Part shown: positions 30,598 through 37,982 of the stretch, one piece after another | How positions within the stretch are numbered: the first letter of the stretch is position 1 | Layout of the letters: every line of letters begins with the position of its first letter | NCBI GenBank assembly: GCA_038063015.1 | Contig: JBBTVX010000014.1 | Coordinates: forward strand, 1-39,176 | From: JACPYG01 sp038063015 | GTDB taxonomy: Bacteria; Patescibacteriota; Minisyncoccia; Minisyncoccales; Staskawiczbacteraceae | Reading direction: 5' to 3' | Length of the DNA: 39,176 nt | Translations under genes and position numbers: made by a program | The notes under the pieces: model-generated | Told to the model about the DNA's origin: nothing | The model's database searches: none | Seen by the model: the letters and a program-made list of their open reading frames with translations, nothing else

Positions 30598-30987
30598 TCA
30601 CCATACTTCGCAAATCACTTCGCCTCCTAACTTTAATTTATGGGCTTCTTTGTTGGTCATCAATCCTTTTGAAGTTGAAATTATTGATATTCCATAACCG
30701 CCTTTTACTCTTTTTATTTCTGAAACTTTAGCGTAAATTCTCTGACCTGGTTTGGAAATTCTTCTTAAATTTGATATTCTAGAAACTCCCTCATTATATT
30801 TTAAAATAATTTTCATTGATTTTATCTTGCCCTTAACTGCCTTTTTGACTTCTCCTATAAAACCTTCCTGCGCCAAAATTTTAGCAACTTCGTATTTTGC
30901 TTTTGAAAGAGAAATAAACACCTCCTGTTTCTCAACAGCTTTCGCATTCCTTATTTGATTTAACATATCTGTTATTGGGTCTGTCAT
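30598..30987 (-). CDS. rpsH: 30S ribosomal protein S8
   Basis: 129 aa. DPITDMLNQIRNAKAVEKQEVFISLSKAKYEVAKIL and ISIISTSKGLMTNKEAHKLKLGGEVICEVW are complete. S8 binds 16S helix 21 and in other bacteria represses the spc operon. A palindromic repeat precedes it, towards rpsN. Confidence 0.96.
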   Translation of the reverse strand: MTDPITDMLNQIRNAKAVEKQEVFISLSKAKYEVAKILAQEGFIGEVKKAVKGKIKSMKIILKYNEGVSRISNLRRISKPGQRIYAKVSEIKRVKGGYGISIISTSKGLMTNKEAHKLKLGGEVICEVW

Positions 30988-31046
30988 AATTACGAGCGAG
31001 GGATAAATGAAAATGAATTTTCATTTTGACCGAGCGATTAATTATA
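30985..31046. repeat. GCGAGGG...CCGAGCG palindromic repeat, copy 2
   Basis: The centre AAATGAAAAT/ATTTTCATTT is a 10-bp stem with a 2-nt loop, flanked by GCGAGGG, CCGAGCG and AT-rich outer arms. Same family as 29920-29978. It fills the rpsN-rpsH gap and touches the rpsH start codon. Confidence 0.78.
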
Positions 31047-31073
31047 TAAATATGTAATAATTTCTATAATTTT

Positions 31074-31259
31074 TTACCAAGATGATTTTTTAATTCCCGG
31101 AATTTCTCCTTTATTAGCTAATTCTCTAAAACATATCCTGCAAAGACCAAAACTTCTCATATATCCCCTTCTTCTTCCGCATTTAAAACAGCGTCTAATA
31201 ATTCTTGAAGAATATTTCGGTTTCTTTTTTGCTTTTGCTATTTGCGATGTTTTTGCCAT
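31074..31259 (-). CDS. rpsN: 30S ribosomal protein S14, zinc type
   Basis: 61 aa, the short type Z. CFKCGRRRGYMRSFGLCRICFRELA holds two CxxC pairs for zinc, and the tail GEIPGIKKSSW is standard. It lies between rplE and rpsH. Confidence 0.96.
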   Translation of the reverse strand: MAKTSQIAKAKKKPKYSSRIIRRCFKCGRRRGYMRSFGLCRICFRELANKGEIPGIKKSSW

Positions 31260-31273
31260 ATCAATTTAAATTT

Positions 31274-31831
31274 TTAATTTTTCATTGGAAATCCTAATAG
31301 TTTATACAATTCTAATCCTTCTTCTTTAGTTTTTGCATTTGTAACAATTGTTATTTCTAATCCAAAAATGGTTTTTTCTTTTTCTGCAAAAATTTCTGGA
31401 AAAGAAATATGCTCGCGAAAACCAATATTCAAATTACCTCTCTTGTCTATTGTTTTTGGATCGAGTCCTTTAAAATCGCGAGACCTTGGAAAAGATAAAT
31501 AAACCAATCTTTCTAAAAAATCCCACATTTTGCTTTTTCTCAGTGTTACCATCGCTGAAATTTCTAATCCTTCTCTCAATTTAAAACCGGCAATTGATTT
31601 TTTAGATTTTACTAATTTAGGTTTTTGTCCAGAAATAGAAGCTAGGTCGCGCATAATAAAATCTTGCATTTTTTCTCTTTCTCCCGATGTTTTAGTCGCG
31701 GTATCTTTTCCAAAACAAGTGTTTATCGACACTTTCTTAACTTGAGGCGCTGCCATTGTGTTTTTGTAACCAAACTTTGCCATCAGTTGAGGCATAACTT
31801 CTTTTTGATATTTCTCTTTTAAACTTGGCAT
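31274..31831 (-). CDS. rplE: 50S ribosomal protein L5
   Basis: 185 aa. KEVMPQLMAKFGYKNTMAAPQVKKVSINTCFG, GQKPKLVKSKKSIAGFKLREG and FPRSRDFKGLDPKTIDKRGNLNIGFREHISFPEI are conserved. It binds 5S rRNA and P-site tRNA. It follows rplX by 4 nt. Confidence 0.96.
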   Translation of the reverse strand: MPSLKEKYQKEVMPQLMAKFGYKNTMAAPQVKKVSINTCFGKDTATKTSGEREKMQDFIMRDLASISGQKPKLVKSKKSIAGFKLREGLEISAMVTLRKSKMWDFLERLVYLSFPRSRDFKGLDPKTIDKRGNLNIGFREHISFPEIFAEKEKTIFGLEITIVTNAKTKEEGLELYKLLGFPMKN

Positions 31832-31835
31832 AGTT

Positions 31836-32141
31836 TCAAATTTGTGATTTACATTTTTTACAAATTCTACGTTTTTCTCCTTTCTCCATTTTATATTCTA
31901 CTCTGGTTGCTTTGCCGCATTTTGGACAAATAATCTTTACATTAGAAATATTCAAAGGCGCTGGCGTAGAAATTACTTGACCTTTTTCGCCTTGTTTTTT
32001 TGCCTTTACGTGCTTTTTCTTTAAATTAATTCCTTCAACTAAAACAACGCTTTCTTTTAAAAAAGATTTTAAAATTTTTCCTGTTCTACCCCTATCTTTT
32101 CCCGCTGTGATTAAAACTGTATCGCCTTTTTTAACTTTCAT
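31836..32141 (-). CDS. rplX: 50S ribosomal protein L24
   Basis: 101 aa. The KOW motif (VKKGDTVLITAGKDRGRTGKILKS) starts the protein, and two CxxC pairs (CPKCGKATRV, CKKCKSQI) lie at the end as in many bacterial L24. It initiates 50S assembly. Confidence 0.96.
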   Translation of the reverse strand: MKVKKGDTVLITAGKDRGRTGKILKSFLKESVVLVEGINLKKKHVKAKKQGEKGQVISTPAPLNISNVKIICPKCGKATRVEYKMEKGEKRRICKKCKSQI

Positions 32142-32146
32142 CTTTT

Positions 32147-32515
32147 TTAAAGTAGTTCTGTTGCCATCATGGCTATTTTATCAAAACCTTTATCTTTTAA
32201 TTCTTTGGCGGTTGGACCAAAAACTCTTCCGCCTTTAGGCAGCTTACCCTCTCCTAAAATCACAACTGCGTTATCGTCAAAACGGATATATGAACCATCA
32301 ATCCTTTTATATTCTTTTCTTTGTCTGATAATTACTGCTTTAACTTTTTCGTGTTTCTTAACTAATTTTCTCGGTTCTGCCTTTTTAACAGCAGCAACAA
32401 TTATATCTCCTAACTGCGCATATCTTTTACGAGTGCCGCCAAGTATATTAATACACTGGATAATTTTTGCTCCAGAATTATCAGCGACTTTTAACATTGC
32501 TCTTGGTTGAATCAT
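32147..32515 (-). CDS. rplN: 50S ribosomal protein L14
   Basis: 122 aa, normal. MIQPRAMLKVADNSGAKIIQCINILGG and DGSYIRFDDNAVVILGEGKLPKGGRVFGP are diagnostic. It contacts 16S rRNA at a subunit bridge. The start overlaps the rpsQ stop by 4 nt. Confidence 0.97.
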   Translation of the reverse strand: MIQPRAMLKVADNSGAKIIQCINILGGTRKRYAQLGDIIVAAVKKAEPRKLVKKHEKVKAVIIRQRKEYKRIDGSYIRFDDNAVVILGEGKLPKGGRVFGPTAKELKDKGFDKIAMMATELL

Positions 32516-32754
32516 AGTATTGTATCTTTTTTAATTACTTTCCAGCATTTATCCTTTGACATAGGAATTGTTTCTTCAATAACAACATTGTCTCCCACAT
32601 GATATTCTTTATTTTCGTCGTGGGCTTTATATTTTTTGTGGCTTTTATACCTTCTTTTGTATTTTGGGTGCTCTATTATTCTTTCCACTTTTACCACTAT
32701 GGTTTTTTGCATCTTATCCGAGACCACAATGCCTTTTAATTGCCTCTTTGCCAT
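32512..32754 (-). CDS. rpsQ: 30S ribosomal protein S17
   Basis: 80 aa, an OB fold. LKGIVVSDKMQKTIVVKVERIIEHPKYKRRYKSHKKYKAHDE is typical of S17. It lies 7 nt after rpmC. Confidence 0.96.
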   Translation of the reverse strand: MAKRQLKGIVVSDKMQKTIVVKVERIIEHPKYKRRYKSHKKYKAHDENKEYHVGDNVVIEETIPMSKDKCWKVIKKDTIL

Positions 32755-32761
32755 AATAATA

Positions 32762-32947
32762 TTATTTTAATTCTTTAATTACGGTTAAAATTCTAGCTAT
32801 TTCTTTCTTTGATTGATTAATTTCTTTTACATTTTTTAATTTGTTTGAAGAAAACTTAAATCTAAGGTCGCTTAATTTCTTTTTAAGGTCTTGAACTAAT
32901 TTTTGTAATTCCTTATTATCTCTTTTGCGAAGTTCTTTTGCGTTCAT
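32762..32947 (-). CDS. rpmC: 50S ribosomal protein L29
   Basis: 61 aa, two helices. MNAKELRKRDNKELQKLVQDLKKKLSDLRFKFSSNKLKN is the family start. It lies at the peptide exit tunnel and helps dock SRP and trigger factor. Tight spacing: 2 nt after rplP. Confidence 0.95.
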   Translation of the reverse strand: MNAKELRKRDNKELQKLVQDLKKKLSDLRFKFSSNKLKNVKEINQSKKEIARILTVIKELK

Positions 32948-32949
32948 AA

Positions 32950-33366
32950 TTATTCTCCTTTTTTAATAAATTTTGTTTTGATCGGCAACTTGATCCCCGC
33001 CCCTCTGAACGCATCTCTAGCTTGGTCTTCTTTTATGCCGTCTAATTCAAATATAATGCGACCGGGTCTAATGGGATAAACATAATGGTCAACTCCTCCC
33101 TTACCTCCGCCCATTCCGACTTCTGCTCCTTTAAAAGTTACCGGTTTGTCTGGAAAAATTCTTATCCAAAGCTTGCCTCCTTTTTTAAGATATCTAATAA
33201 TATATCGCCTTGAAGCTTCAAGTTGTCTGGCTGTAATCCATTTTGTTCCTAAAGATTTCAATCCATAACTGCCGAAACAAATTTCAGTAGCGCGAGTTTC
33301 AACGCCTCTCGAGCTTCCTTTGTGCCATTTGCGGTGTTTAACTTTTTTGGGCATTAATATGCTCAT
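32950..33366 (-). CDS. rplP: 50S ribosomal protein L16
   Basis: 138 aa. MPKKVKHRKWHKGSSRGVETRATEICFGSYGLKSLG and VGMGGGKGGVDHYVYPIRPGRIIFEL identify L16, which helps position tRNA near the peptidyl transferase centre. The frame opens at 33366 (MSILMPKKV); the second Met, 12 nt in, gives the more usual MPKKVKHRK start. Confidence 0.95.
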   Translation of the reverse strand: MSILMPKKVKHRKWHKGSSRGVETRATEICFGSYGLKSLGTKWITARQLEASRRYIIRYLKKGGKLWIRIFPDKPVTFKGAEVGMGGGKGGVDHYVYPIRPGRIIFELDGIKEDQARDAFRGAGIKLPIKTKFIKKGE

Positions 33367-33374
33367 ATTTATAC

Positions 33375-34028
33375 TCAGTTAAATTTATCTCCTTTATAAA
33401 TCCAAACCTTAACTCCAATGGCTCCATATGTGCAATGAGCCTCTGTCTGATTATAGTCAATATCTGCTCTAATAGTGTTTCTTGGCAACCTGCCATGCCG
33501 TAGCCATTCTTTTCTAGCAATTTCAACTCCGTTTAATCTTCCGTTTAATTCTATCCTAACACCCTTTGCTTCTTTATTTTCCATAACTCTTTCTATCGAT
33601 CTTTTCAAAACCTGACGAAATGGCACGCGCTTTTCAATCTGTTGAGCGGCCCACTGAGCTACAAGAGGAGCTGATGTCCATGAATTTTTCACTTCCCTAA
33701 TCTCTATTTTTATTTCCCTTTTTGTATTATTCTTTTTTATTTCAAATATCTTTTGTTCTATCATCTGTTTTAAACTCTCGACTCCGCCTCCGCCTCTGCC
33801 AATAATTATTCCTGGCCTGGCTGTTTCAATGATGATATTTAATTTATTAGCCGAATGTTCTATTTCAATATTAGCCACTGAGGCTTCTGCTAATTTTTCG
33901 GTCAAAAAGTTCTTAATCAAAAGATCCTCTTCAAGAAACTGTATCATTTTTTTACCATAAAAACCTCTGACATTCCAGTCTTCGGTTCCTTTTATTCTAA
34001 ATGATTTTGGATGAACTTTGTGCGACAT
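33375..34028 (-). CDS. rpsC: 30S ribosomal protein S3
   Basis: 217 aa. MSHKVHPKSFRIKGTEDWNVRGF, the KH domain RPGIIIGRGGGGVESLKQMI and EVKNSWTSAPLVAQWAAQQIEKRVPFRQVLKR are present, with the C-terminal domain ending GAIGVKVWIYKGDKF. It helps unwind incoming mRNA. Confidence 0.96.
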   Translation of the reverse strand: MSHKVHPKSFRIKGTEDWNVRGFYGKKMIQFLEEDLLIKNFLTEKLAEASVANIEIEHSANKLNIIIETARPGIIIGRGGGGVESLKQMIEQKIFEIKKNNTKREIKIEIREVKNSWTSAPLVAQWAAQQIEKRVPFRQVLKRSIERVMENKEAKGVRIELNGRLNGVEIARKEWLRHGRLPRNTIRADIDYNQTEAHCTYGAIGVKVWIYKGDKFN

Positions 34029-34053
34029 AATAATATTTATTTTTTTCTTCTTA

Positions 34054-34413
34054 TTATTTTTTTGTTTCTTTTATTTTCGGATTAATCTCACTTAAAACAA
34101 TTGTTATATGACTGCTTCTTTTCATGATAGGATAAGCTCTGCCCCTGGACATTGGATGCGATCTTTTAAGTGTTGGACCCTCGTCTACTGTGGTTTTTGA
34201 TACGTAAAGATTTTCTTTCTCTATTTGAAAATCGTGTTTGGCTGAAGCAATAGCTGAATCCAAAAGCTTCAAAACAGAAACTGCTGATTTTCTTACTGCA
34301 AAAGAAAGCAAAACCTTGGCATCAACTGCTGTTTTTCCCCTAATCAAATCAACGACCTCTCTGGCCTTTCTTGCTGTTACTCTTAAGTGGTTTAATTTTA
34401 CTGTTACTTGCAT
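34054..34413 (-). CDS. rplV: 50S ribosomal protein L22
   Basis: 119 aa. LNHLRVTARKAREVVDLIRGKTAVDAKVLLSF and the loop KRSHPMSRGRAYPIMKRSSHITIVLSE, which lines the exit tunnel, are complete. Standard place between rpsS and rpsC. Confidence 0.96.
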   Translation of the reverse strand: MQVTVKLNHLRVTARKAREVVDLIRGKTAVDAKVLLSFAVRKSAVSVLKLLDSAIASAKHDFQIEKENLYVSKTTVDEGPTLKRSHPMSRGRAYPIMKRSSHITIVLSEINPKIKETKK

Positions 34414-34419
34414 AAATTT

Positions 34420-34752
34420 TTACTTTTTTACCGGCTTTGCTTCTTCTATTTTTGCTGTTTCTTTGTCTCCTTGTTTCTGTTCTATCTCTTTTTGCATTCT
34501 GCCTCCGTGTCTTACAAATTTTGTCGTAGGTGAAAATTCTCCAAGCTTATGACCAACCATATCTTCTGAAATATAAACTGGAACAAACTCTTTTCCGTTA
34601 TGCACTCCAAAAGTATACCCTACCATTTCCGGAGAAATTATAGAATATCTCGCCCATGTTTTAATAATAATTTTTTCGTCCTTTCTAAACTTTAATATCT
34701 TTTCTAACAATTTTGGATCAACGTAAGGACCTTTTTTAAGACTTCTTGACAT
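34420..34752 (-). CDS. rpsS: 30S ribosomal protein S19
   Basis: 110 aa. MSRSLKKGPYVDPKLLEKI, then TWARYSIISPEMVGYTFGVHNGKEFVPVYISEDMVGHKLGEFSPT are diagnostic. A Lys/Glu-rich tail of about 20 residues extends the usual 90-aa protein. Confidence 0.96.
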   Translation of the reverse strand: MSRSLKKGPYVDPKLLEKILKFRKDEKIIIKTWARYSIISPEMVGYTFGVHNGKEFVPVYISEDMVGHKLGEFSPTTKFVRHGGRMQKEIEQKQGDKETAKIEEAKPVKK

Positions 34753-34753
34753 T

Positions 34754-35584
34754 TTATTTTTTCTTTCTTCTTTGAATTATGAATTTGTTTGTCCACTTTT
34801 TTCTACTTCTTGTTTTTACTCCCAGAGCTGGTTTCCCCCATGGAGTTTTTGGATGTTTCAGACCGATTGACTGTCTGCCCTCTCCGCCGCCATGCGGATG
34901 GTCGACTGGGTTCATAGCTGAGCCTCTTACGTGTGGCCTTCTTCCTTTTAATCTTGATTTACCTGCTTTCCCAACTCTATAATATTTATTTTCTGGATTT
35001 GAAACCGTTCCTATCGAAGCAAAACATTCACTGGAAAACTTTCTTACTTCGGTTGATGGCATTTTTAGGTTAACATAATTTTCCTCTTGAGCCAAAACTT
35101 GAGCTGAAGACCCTGCAGATCTTACCACTTTTCCTCCTTTACCAGGTTCTAATTCAATATTATAAACCATGGTTCCAACTGATATATTTTTTAATTTTGC
35201 CCTATTCCCAATTTTTAGCGGGGCTTTCTCGGCGAATATAATTTCATCTCTAACTTTTAGGTCTTGCGGAGCAATAATATACTGTCTCTCCAAATCAAGA
35301 TATTCTATCAATGCAATAAAAGCTGTTCTGTTTGGGTCATATTCTAAAGCAATAACTTTAGCGGGCGCATCCATTTTTTTTTGCGCAAATTCAATTATTC
35401 TATAAAATTTTTTTACCCCGCCTCCTTTGTGTCTTACTGTAATCCTGCCGGAAGCCTTTGATCTGCCGACGCTTCTCTTTATATTTATTAAAAGGCTCTT
35501 CTCCGGTTTATCTTTAGAAAGTAACGAAAAATCTATTCCTGTCATTCCTCTTCTTCCCGATGTTGTTGGTTTATAGTGTTTCAT
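34754..35584 (-). CDS. rplB: 50S ribosomal protein L2
   Basis: 276 aa. MKHYKPTTSGRRGMTGIDFS, GRSKASGRITVRHKGGGVKKFYR and the peptidyl-transferase loop MNPVDHPHGGGEGR are present. Standard length and order (rplW-rplB-rpsS). Confidence 0.97.
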   Translation of the reverse strand: MKHYKPTTSGRRGMTGIDFSLLSKDKPEKSLLINIKRSVGRSKASGRITVRHKGGGVKKFYRIIEFAQKKMDAPAKVIALEYDPNRTAFIALIEYLDLERQYIIAPQDLKVRDEIIFAEKAPLKIGNRAKLKNISVGTMVYNIELEPGKGGKVVRSAGSSAQVLAQEENYVNLKMPSTEVRKFSSECFASIGTVSNPENKYYRVGKAGKSRLKGRRPHVRGSAMNPVDHPHGGGEGRQSIGLKHPKTPWGKPALGVKTRSRKKWTNKFIIQRRKKK

Positions 35585-35589
35585 ATTGA

Positions 35590-36018
35590 TTACAAAATCT
35601 CTATTTTTTGCCCGTCCTTTATTTTTACAATTGCTTTCGCGTGTCCAGCTTTAAATCCTTGAATTTTCCCCAATCTTCTTTTTTTTGGGGGAATTTTAAT
35701 TACGTTCACCGATAAAACGTCAACTCCATAAATACCTTCTACCGCTTTTTTAATTTCTATTTTGTTTGTTTTTGAATGAACTTTAAAAATATATTGATTT
35801 TTTTCTGATAACCTTGTTGCTTTTTCAGAAATATGAGGTTCTTTAACAATGTCATACGAAAAATTAATATTTTTTTTGCTGGTTGAAATTTTCCCTGCCC
35901 GATTAAATTGTTTTGCCAAAGGCAAAACACCAGCTTCGCTGGATTTAACCGGGTGAACTTTTTTAATTTGCGCTTTTTCCGCCTCTTTTTTTCTTTTTAA
36001 AAAATCAAATAATGCCAT
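35590..36018 (-). CDS. rplW: 50S ribosomal protein L23 with N-terminal extension
   Basis: 142 aa, against about 95-100. The core begins near residue 55 (YDIVKEPHISEKATRLSEKNQYIFKVHSKTNKIEIKKAVEGIYGV) and ends GFKAGHAKAIVKIKDGQKIEIL. The first 50 residues are extra. Residues 26-38 (SSEAGVLPLAKQF) derive from two small hairpin repeats. L23 sits at the exit tunnel as a docking site for trigger factor and SRP, so an exposed N-terminal arm may be tolerated there. A composite repeat of about 150 bp separates it from rplD. Confidence 0.94.
   Translation of the reverse strand: MALFDFLKRKKEAEKAQIKKVHPVKSSEAGVLPLAKQFNRAGKISTSKKNINFSYDIVKEPHISEKATRLSEKNQYIFKVHSKTNKIEIKKAVEGIYGVDVLSVNVIKIPPKKRRLGKIQGFKAGHAKAIVKIKDGQKIEIL
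35910..35942. repeat. Twin hairpin element inside rplW
   Basis: GTTTTGCC-AAA-GGCAAAAC (35910-35928) and CCAGC-TTC-GCTGG (35930-35942) stand next to each other, both in frame with L23, encoding SSEAGVLPLAKQ. Confidence 0.72.
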
Positions 36019-36029
36019 AGTATTATTCC

Positions 36030-36180
36030 GTCATTGCGAGGAGTTTAGCGACGAAGCAATCTTTTTTGTATTTGTCATTCCCAACTTGATTGGGAATCCA
36101 GGTTTATTCCACATACTCTGGATTCCCGCTTTCGCGGGAATGACACGACGAGATTGCTTCGCCTGCGGGCTCGCAATGAC
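36030..36180. repeat. Nested composite palindrome between rplD and rplW
   Basis: Outer arms: GTCATTGCGAG...GAAGCAATC (36030-36061) and its inverted counterpart GATTGCTTC...CTCGCAATGAC (36152-36180). Inside (36074-36144) a second inverted pair starts GTCATTCCC and ends GGGAATGAC. It holds two hairpins, ATTCCCAA/TTGGGAAT and ATTCCCGC/GCGGGAAT, separated by CCAGG...CTGG. It looks like one repeat family inserted in another. The element fills nearly the whole 173-nt gap, and no gene is present. Confidence 0.85.
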
Positions 36181-36191
36181 TAATTCCTAAA

Positions 36192-36821
36192 TTATTTAAA
36201 AAAAGTTTTTTCCAATGTTTTAATTGTGTCTTTTTCCATTAATAAATATTTAGACGACATCAAGTCTATAACATTCAAATTTCTTGCTTCTGCTATGTTG
36301 GTTTTTTTAATATTTCTGGCCGATAAAAATACTTTTTTATTATACTCCGACAAAGCGATTAAACAGCTATTTTCTTTACAGGGCAATTTTCTTAAAATTT
36401 TTGCGAACTCTTTTGTTTTTGGCTTGTCCATCTGCATTTTATCTAAAATAACCAATAAATTATCCTTGGCTTTTTCTGAAAAAACCATAAATAAAGCCTT
36501 TCTCCTCATTTTTTTAGGAATGTCTTGCTCAAAAACCCTATCTTTCCTTGGTCCGAAAGTAACGCCTCCGCCTTTCCAAAGCGGCGAACGAATTGAGCCG
36601 TGTCTTGCCCTGCCCGTTCCTTTTTGCCTCCATGGTTTTTTGCCTCCGCCGCTTACCTCGCTTCTATCTTTTGTATGAGCTGTAATCTGTCGCTTATTTG
36701 CCATTTGCGAAACAACGACCTGATGCAACAAATCAGAATTTAATTTAACATCAAAAATTTCTTTAGGCAAAGAAATGTCTCCCACCTTTTCTCCTTTTTG
36801 ATTATATACTATAGCTTTCAT
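36192..36821 (-). CDS. rplD: 50S ribosomal protein L4
   Basis: 209 aa. LLHQVVVSQMANKRQITAHTKDRSEVSGGGKKPWRQKGTGRARHGSIRSPLWKGGGVTFGPRKDR is the diagnostic L4 loop that enters the exit tunnel. In many bacteria L4 regulates its own S10 operon. Followed by the composite repeat. Confidence 0.96.
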   Translation of the reverse strand: MKAIVYNQKGEKVGDISLPKEIFDVKLNSDLLHQVVVSQMANKRQITAHTKDRSEVSGGGKKPWRQKGTGRARHGSIRSPLWKGGGVTFGPRKDRVFEQDIPKKMRRKALFMVFSEKAKDNLLVILDKMQMDKPKTKEFAKILRKLPCKENSCLIALSEYNKKVFLSARNIKKTNIAEARNLNVIDLMSSKYLLMEKDTIKTLEKTFFK

Positions 36822-36866
36822 TTGTTGATTTTTACTTGCATCTTTAATTTCCGCACAATTGCAATC

Positions 36867-37460
36867 TTATCTGCGGATTTCCAATAATGTTCCCCTGTGT
36901 CCCGGTATTGCTCCTTTTATAACTAATAAATTATTTTCCGGATCAATTTTCATTATTTTTAAATTTTTAACCGACACCTTTTCGTAACCCATGCGACCAG
37001 GCATTTTTCTTCCTTTAATAACTCTTTGCGGAAAACGGCATCCTGTTGAACCGATTGTTCTGTGTTCGTGCTTTACTCCATGAGTGGCGTTTCTTCCAGA
37101 GAACCCGTGCCTTTTTACTCCGCCTTGAAATCCTTTTCCTTTTGAAATACCCGAAATTTTTACTTTATCGCCCTCGTTAAATATTGAAACATTTATTTCG
37201 TCTCCTATTTCGGAATTACTATCCGCTAATTTTTCTTCTTTAATATATCTGTATTCTTTTCCTCTCATCGTTTTTTTAATTTTGTTTTTCTTTTCTATTT
37301 TTAAAAATCCAATTTGTAAAGCACGGTATCCATCTTTCTCTTTTGTTTTTTTTTGCAAAACATAACAAGGTCCGCCCAAAATTAAAGTAACTGGCGTTAC
37401 CCTGCCATCTTTATCAAATAATTGAGACATTCCAATTTTTTGTCCTAAAATAAATTTCAT
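36867..37460 (-). CDS. rplC: 50S ribosomal protein L3
   Basis: 197 aa. MKFILGQKIGMSQLFDKDGRVTPVTLILGGPC and the loop SKGKGFQGGVKRHGFSGRNATHGVKHEHRTIGSTGCRFPQRVIKGRKMPGRMG are conserved. The gene starts 18 nt after a terminator-like hairpin. Confidence 0.96.
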   Translation of the reverse strand: MKFILGQKIGMSQLFDKDGRVTPVTLILGGPCYVLQKKTKEKDGYRALQIGFLKIEKKNKIKKTMRGKEYRYIKEEKLADSNSEIGDEINVSIFNEGDKVKISGISKGKGFQGGVKRHGFSGRNATHGVKHEHRTIGSTGCRFPQRVIKGRKMPGRMGYEKVSVKNLKIMKIDPENNLLVIKGAIPGHRGTLLEIRR

Positions 37461-37477
37461 GTTCTTACTTCTTAACT

Positions 37478-37500
37478 AAAAATGGGCTACTGCCCATTTT
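37478..37500 (-). terminator. Terminator-like hairpin between rpsJ and rplC (possible attenuator)
   Basis: AAAATGGGC (37479-37487) pairs with GCCCATTTT (37492-37500); on the minus strand the stem is followed by TTTTT. It lies directly in front of rplC, inside the S10 operon, where full termination would be unexpected. Confidence 0.6.
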
Positions 37501-37515
37501 GAATTTGGCAATGTT

Positions 37516-37543
37516 GTTACCCCCGATGGCGGGAGAAGTTAAC
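37516..37543 (-). promoter_or_regulatory. Second hairpin in the rpsJ-rplC gap
   Basis: CCCG-ATGG-CGGG (37522-37533) is flanked by GTTAC and GTTAAC, giving an imperfect longer stem. With the hairpin at 37478-37500 it fills the 116-nt gap. It could be a regulatory leader for rplC onwards. Confidence 0.4.
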
Positions 37544-37576
37544 AATCGCTAATATGCGTCTTAATTAAATAGTATA

Positions 37577-37975
37577 TTAAATCTTAATCGCGATGTCAAC
37601 CCCGGAAGGCAAATTTAAATCTCTCAAGGCTTCAATTATTTCTTGATTGGGACTTAAAATATCAATCATTCTTTTATGAACCCTCATTTCAAACTGCTCT
37701 CTGGCATTTTTATGGATAAAGGTTGACCTGTTTACAGTATACTTTAAAATTTCTGTGGGCAAAGGGACAGGACCTATCACCTCAACTCCATAACGGTTGG
37801 CGATATCAATTATCTGTCTAGCCGAATTATCAATAATCTTATGGTCATAAGCTCGGAGTTTTATTCTAAGCTTGGGCGCTACCTCTTCAGGCGCGCTTTT
37901 TTCTAGCTTAATGTCTGTCTCTTTTGAAGGTTTTTTTACGGCTTTCTTGCGAATAATTGATTTCTTGGCTGGCAT
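37577..37975 (-). CDS. rpsJ: 30S ribosomal protein S10 with N-terminal extension
   Basis: 132 aa; the usual S10 is about 102. The core starts near residue 35 (LRIKLRAYDHKIIDNSARQIIDIANRYG) and continues GPVPLPTEILKYTVNRSTFIHKNAREQFEMRVHKRMIDI. The first 34 residues are Lys/Glu-rich. S10 also joins transcription antitermination with NusB. It starts 7 nt after tuf. Confidence 0.96.
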   Translation of the reverse strand: MPAKKSIIRKKAVKKPSKETDIKLEKSAPEEVAPKLRIKLRAYDHKIIDNSARQIIDIANRYGVEVIGPVPLPTEILKYTVNRSTFIHKNAREQFEMRVHKRMIDILSPNQEIIEALRDLNLPSGVDIAIKI

Positions 37976-37982
37976 TCCTCGC

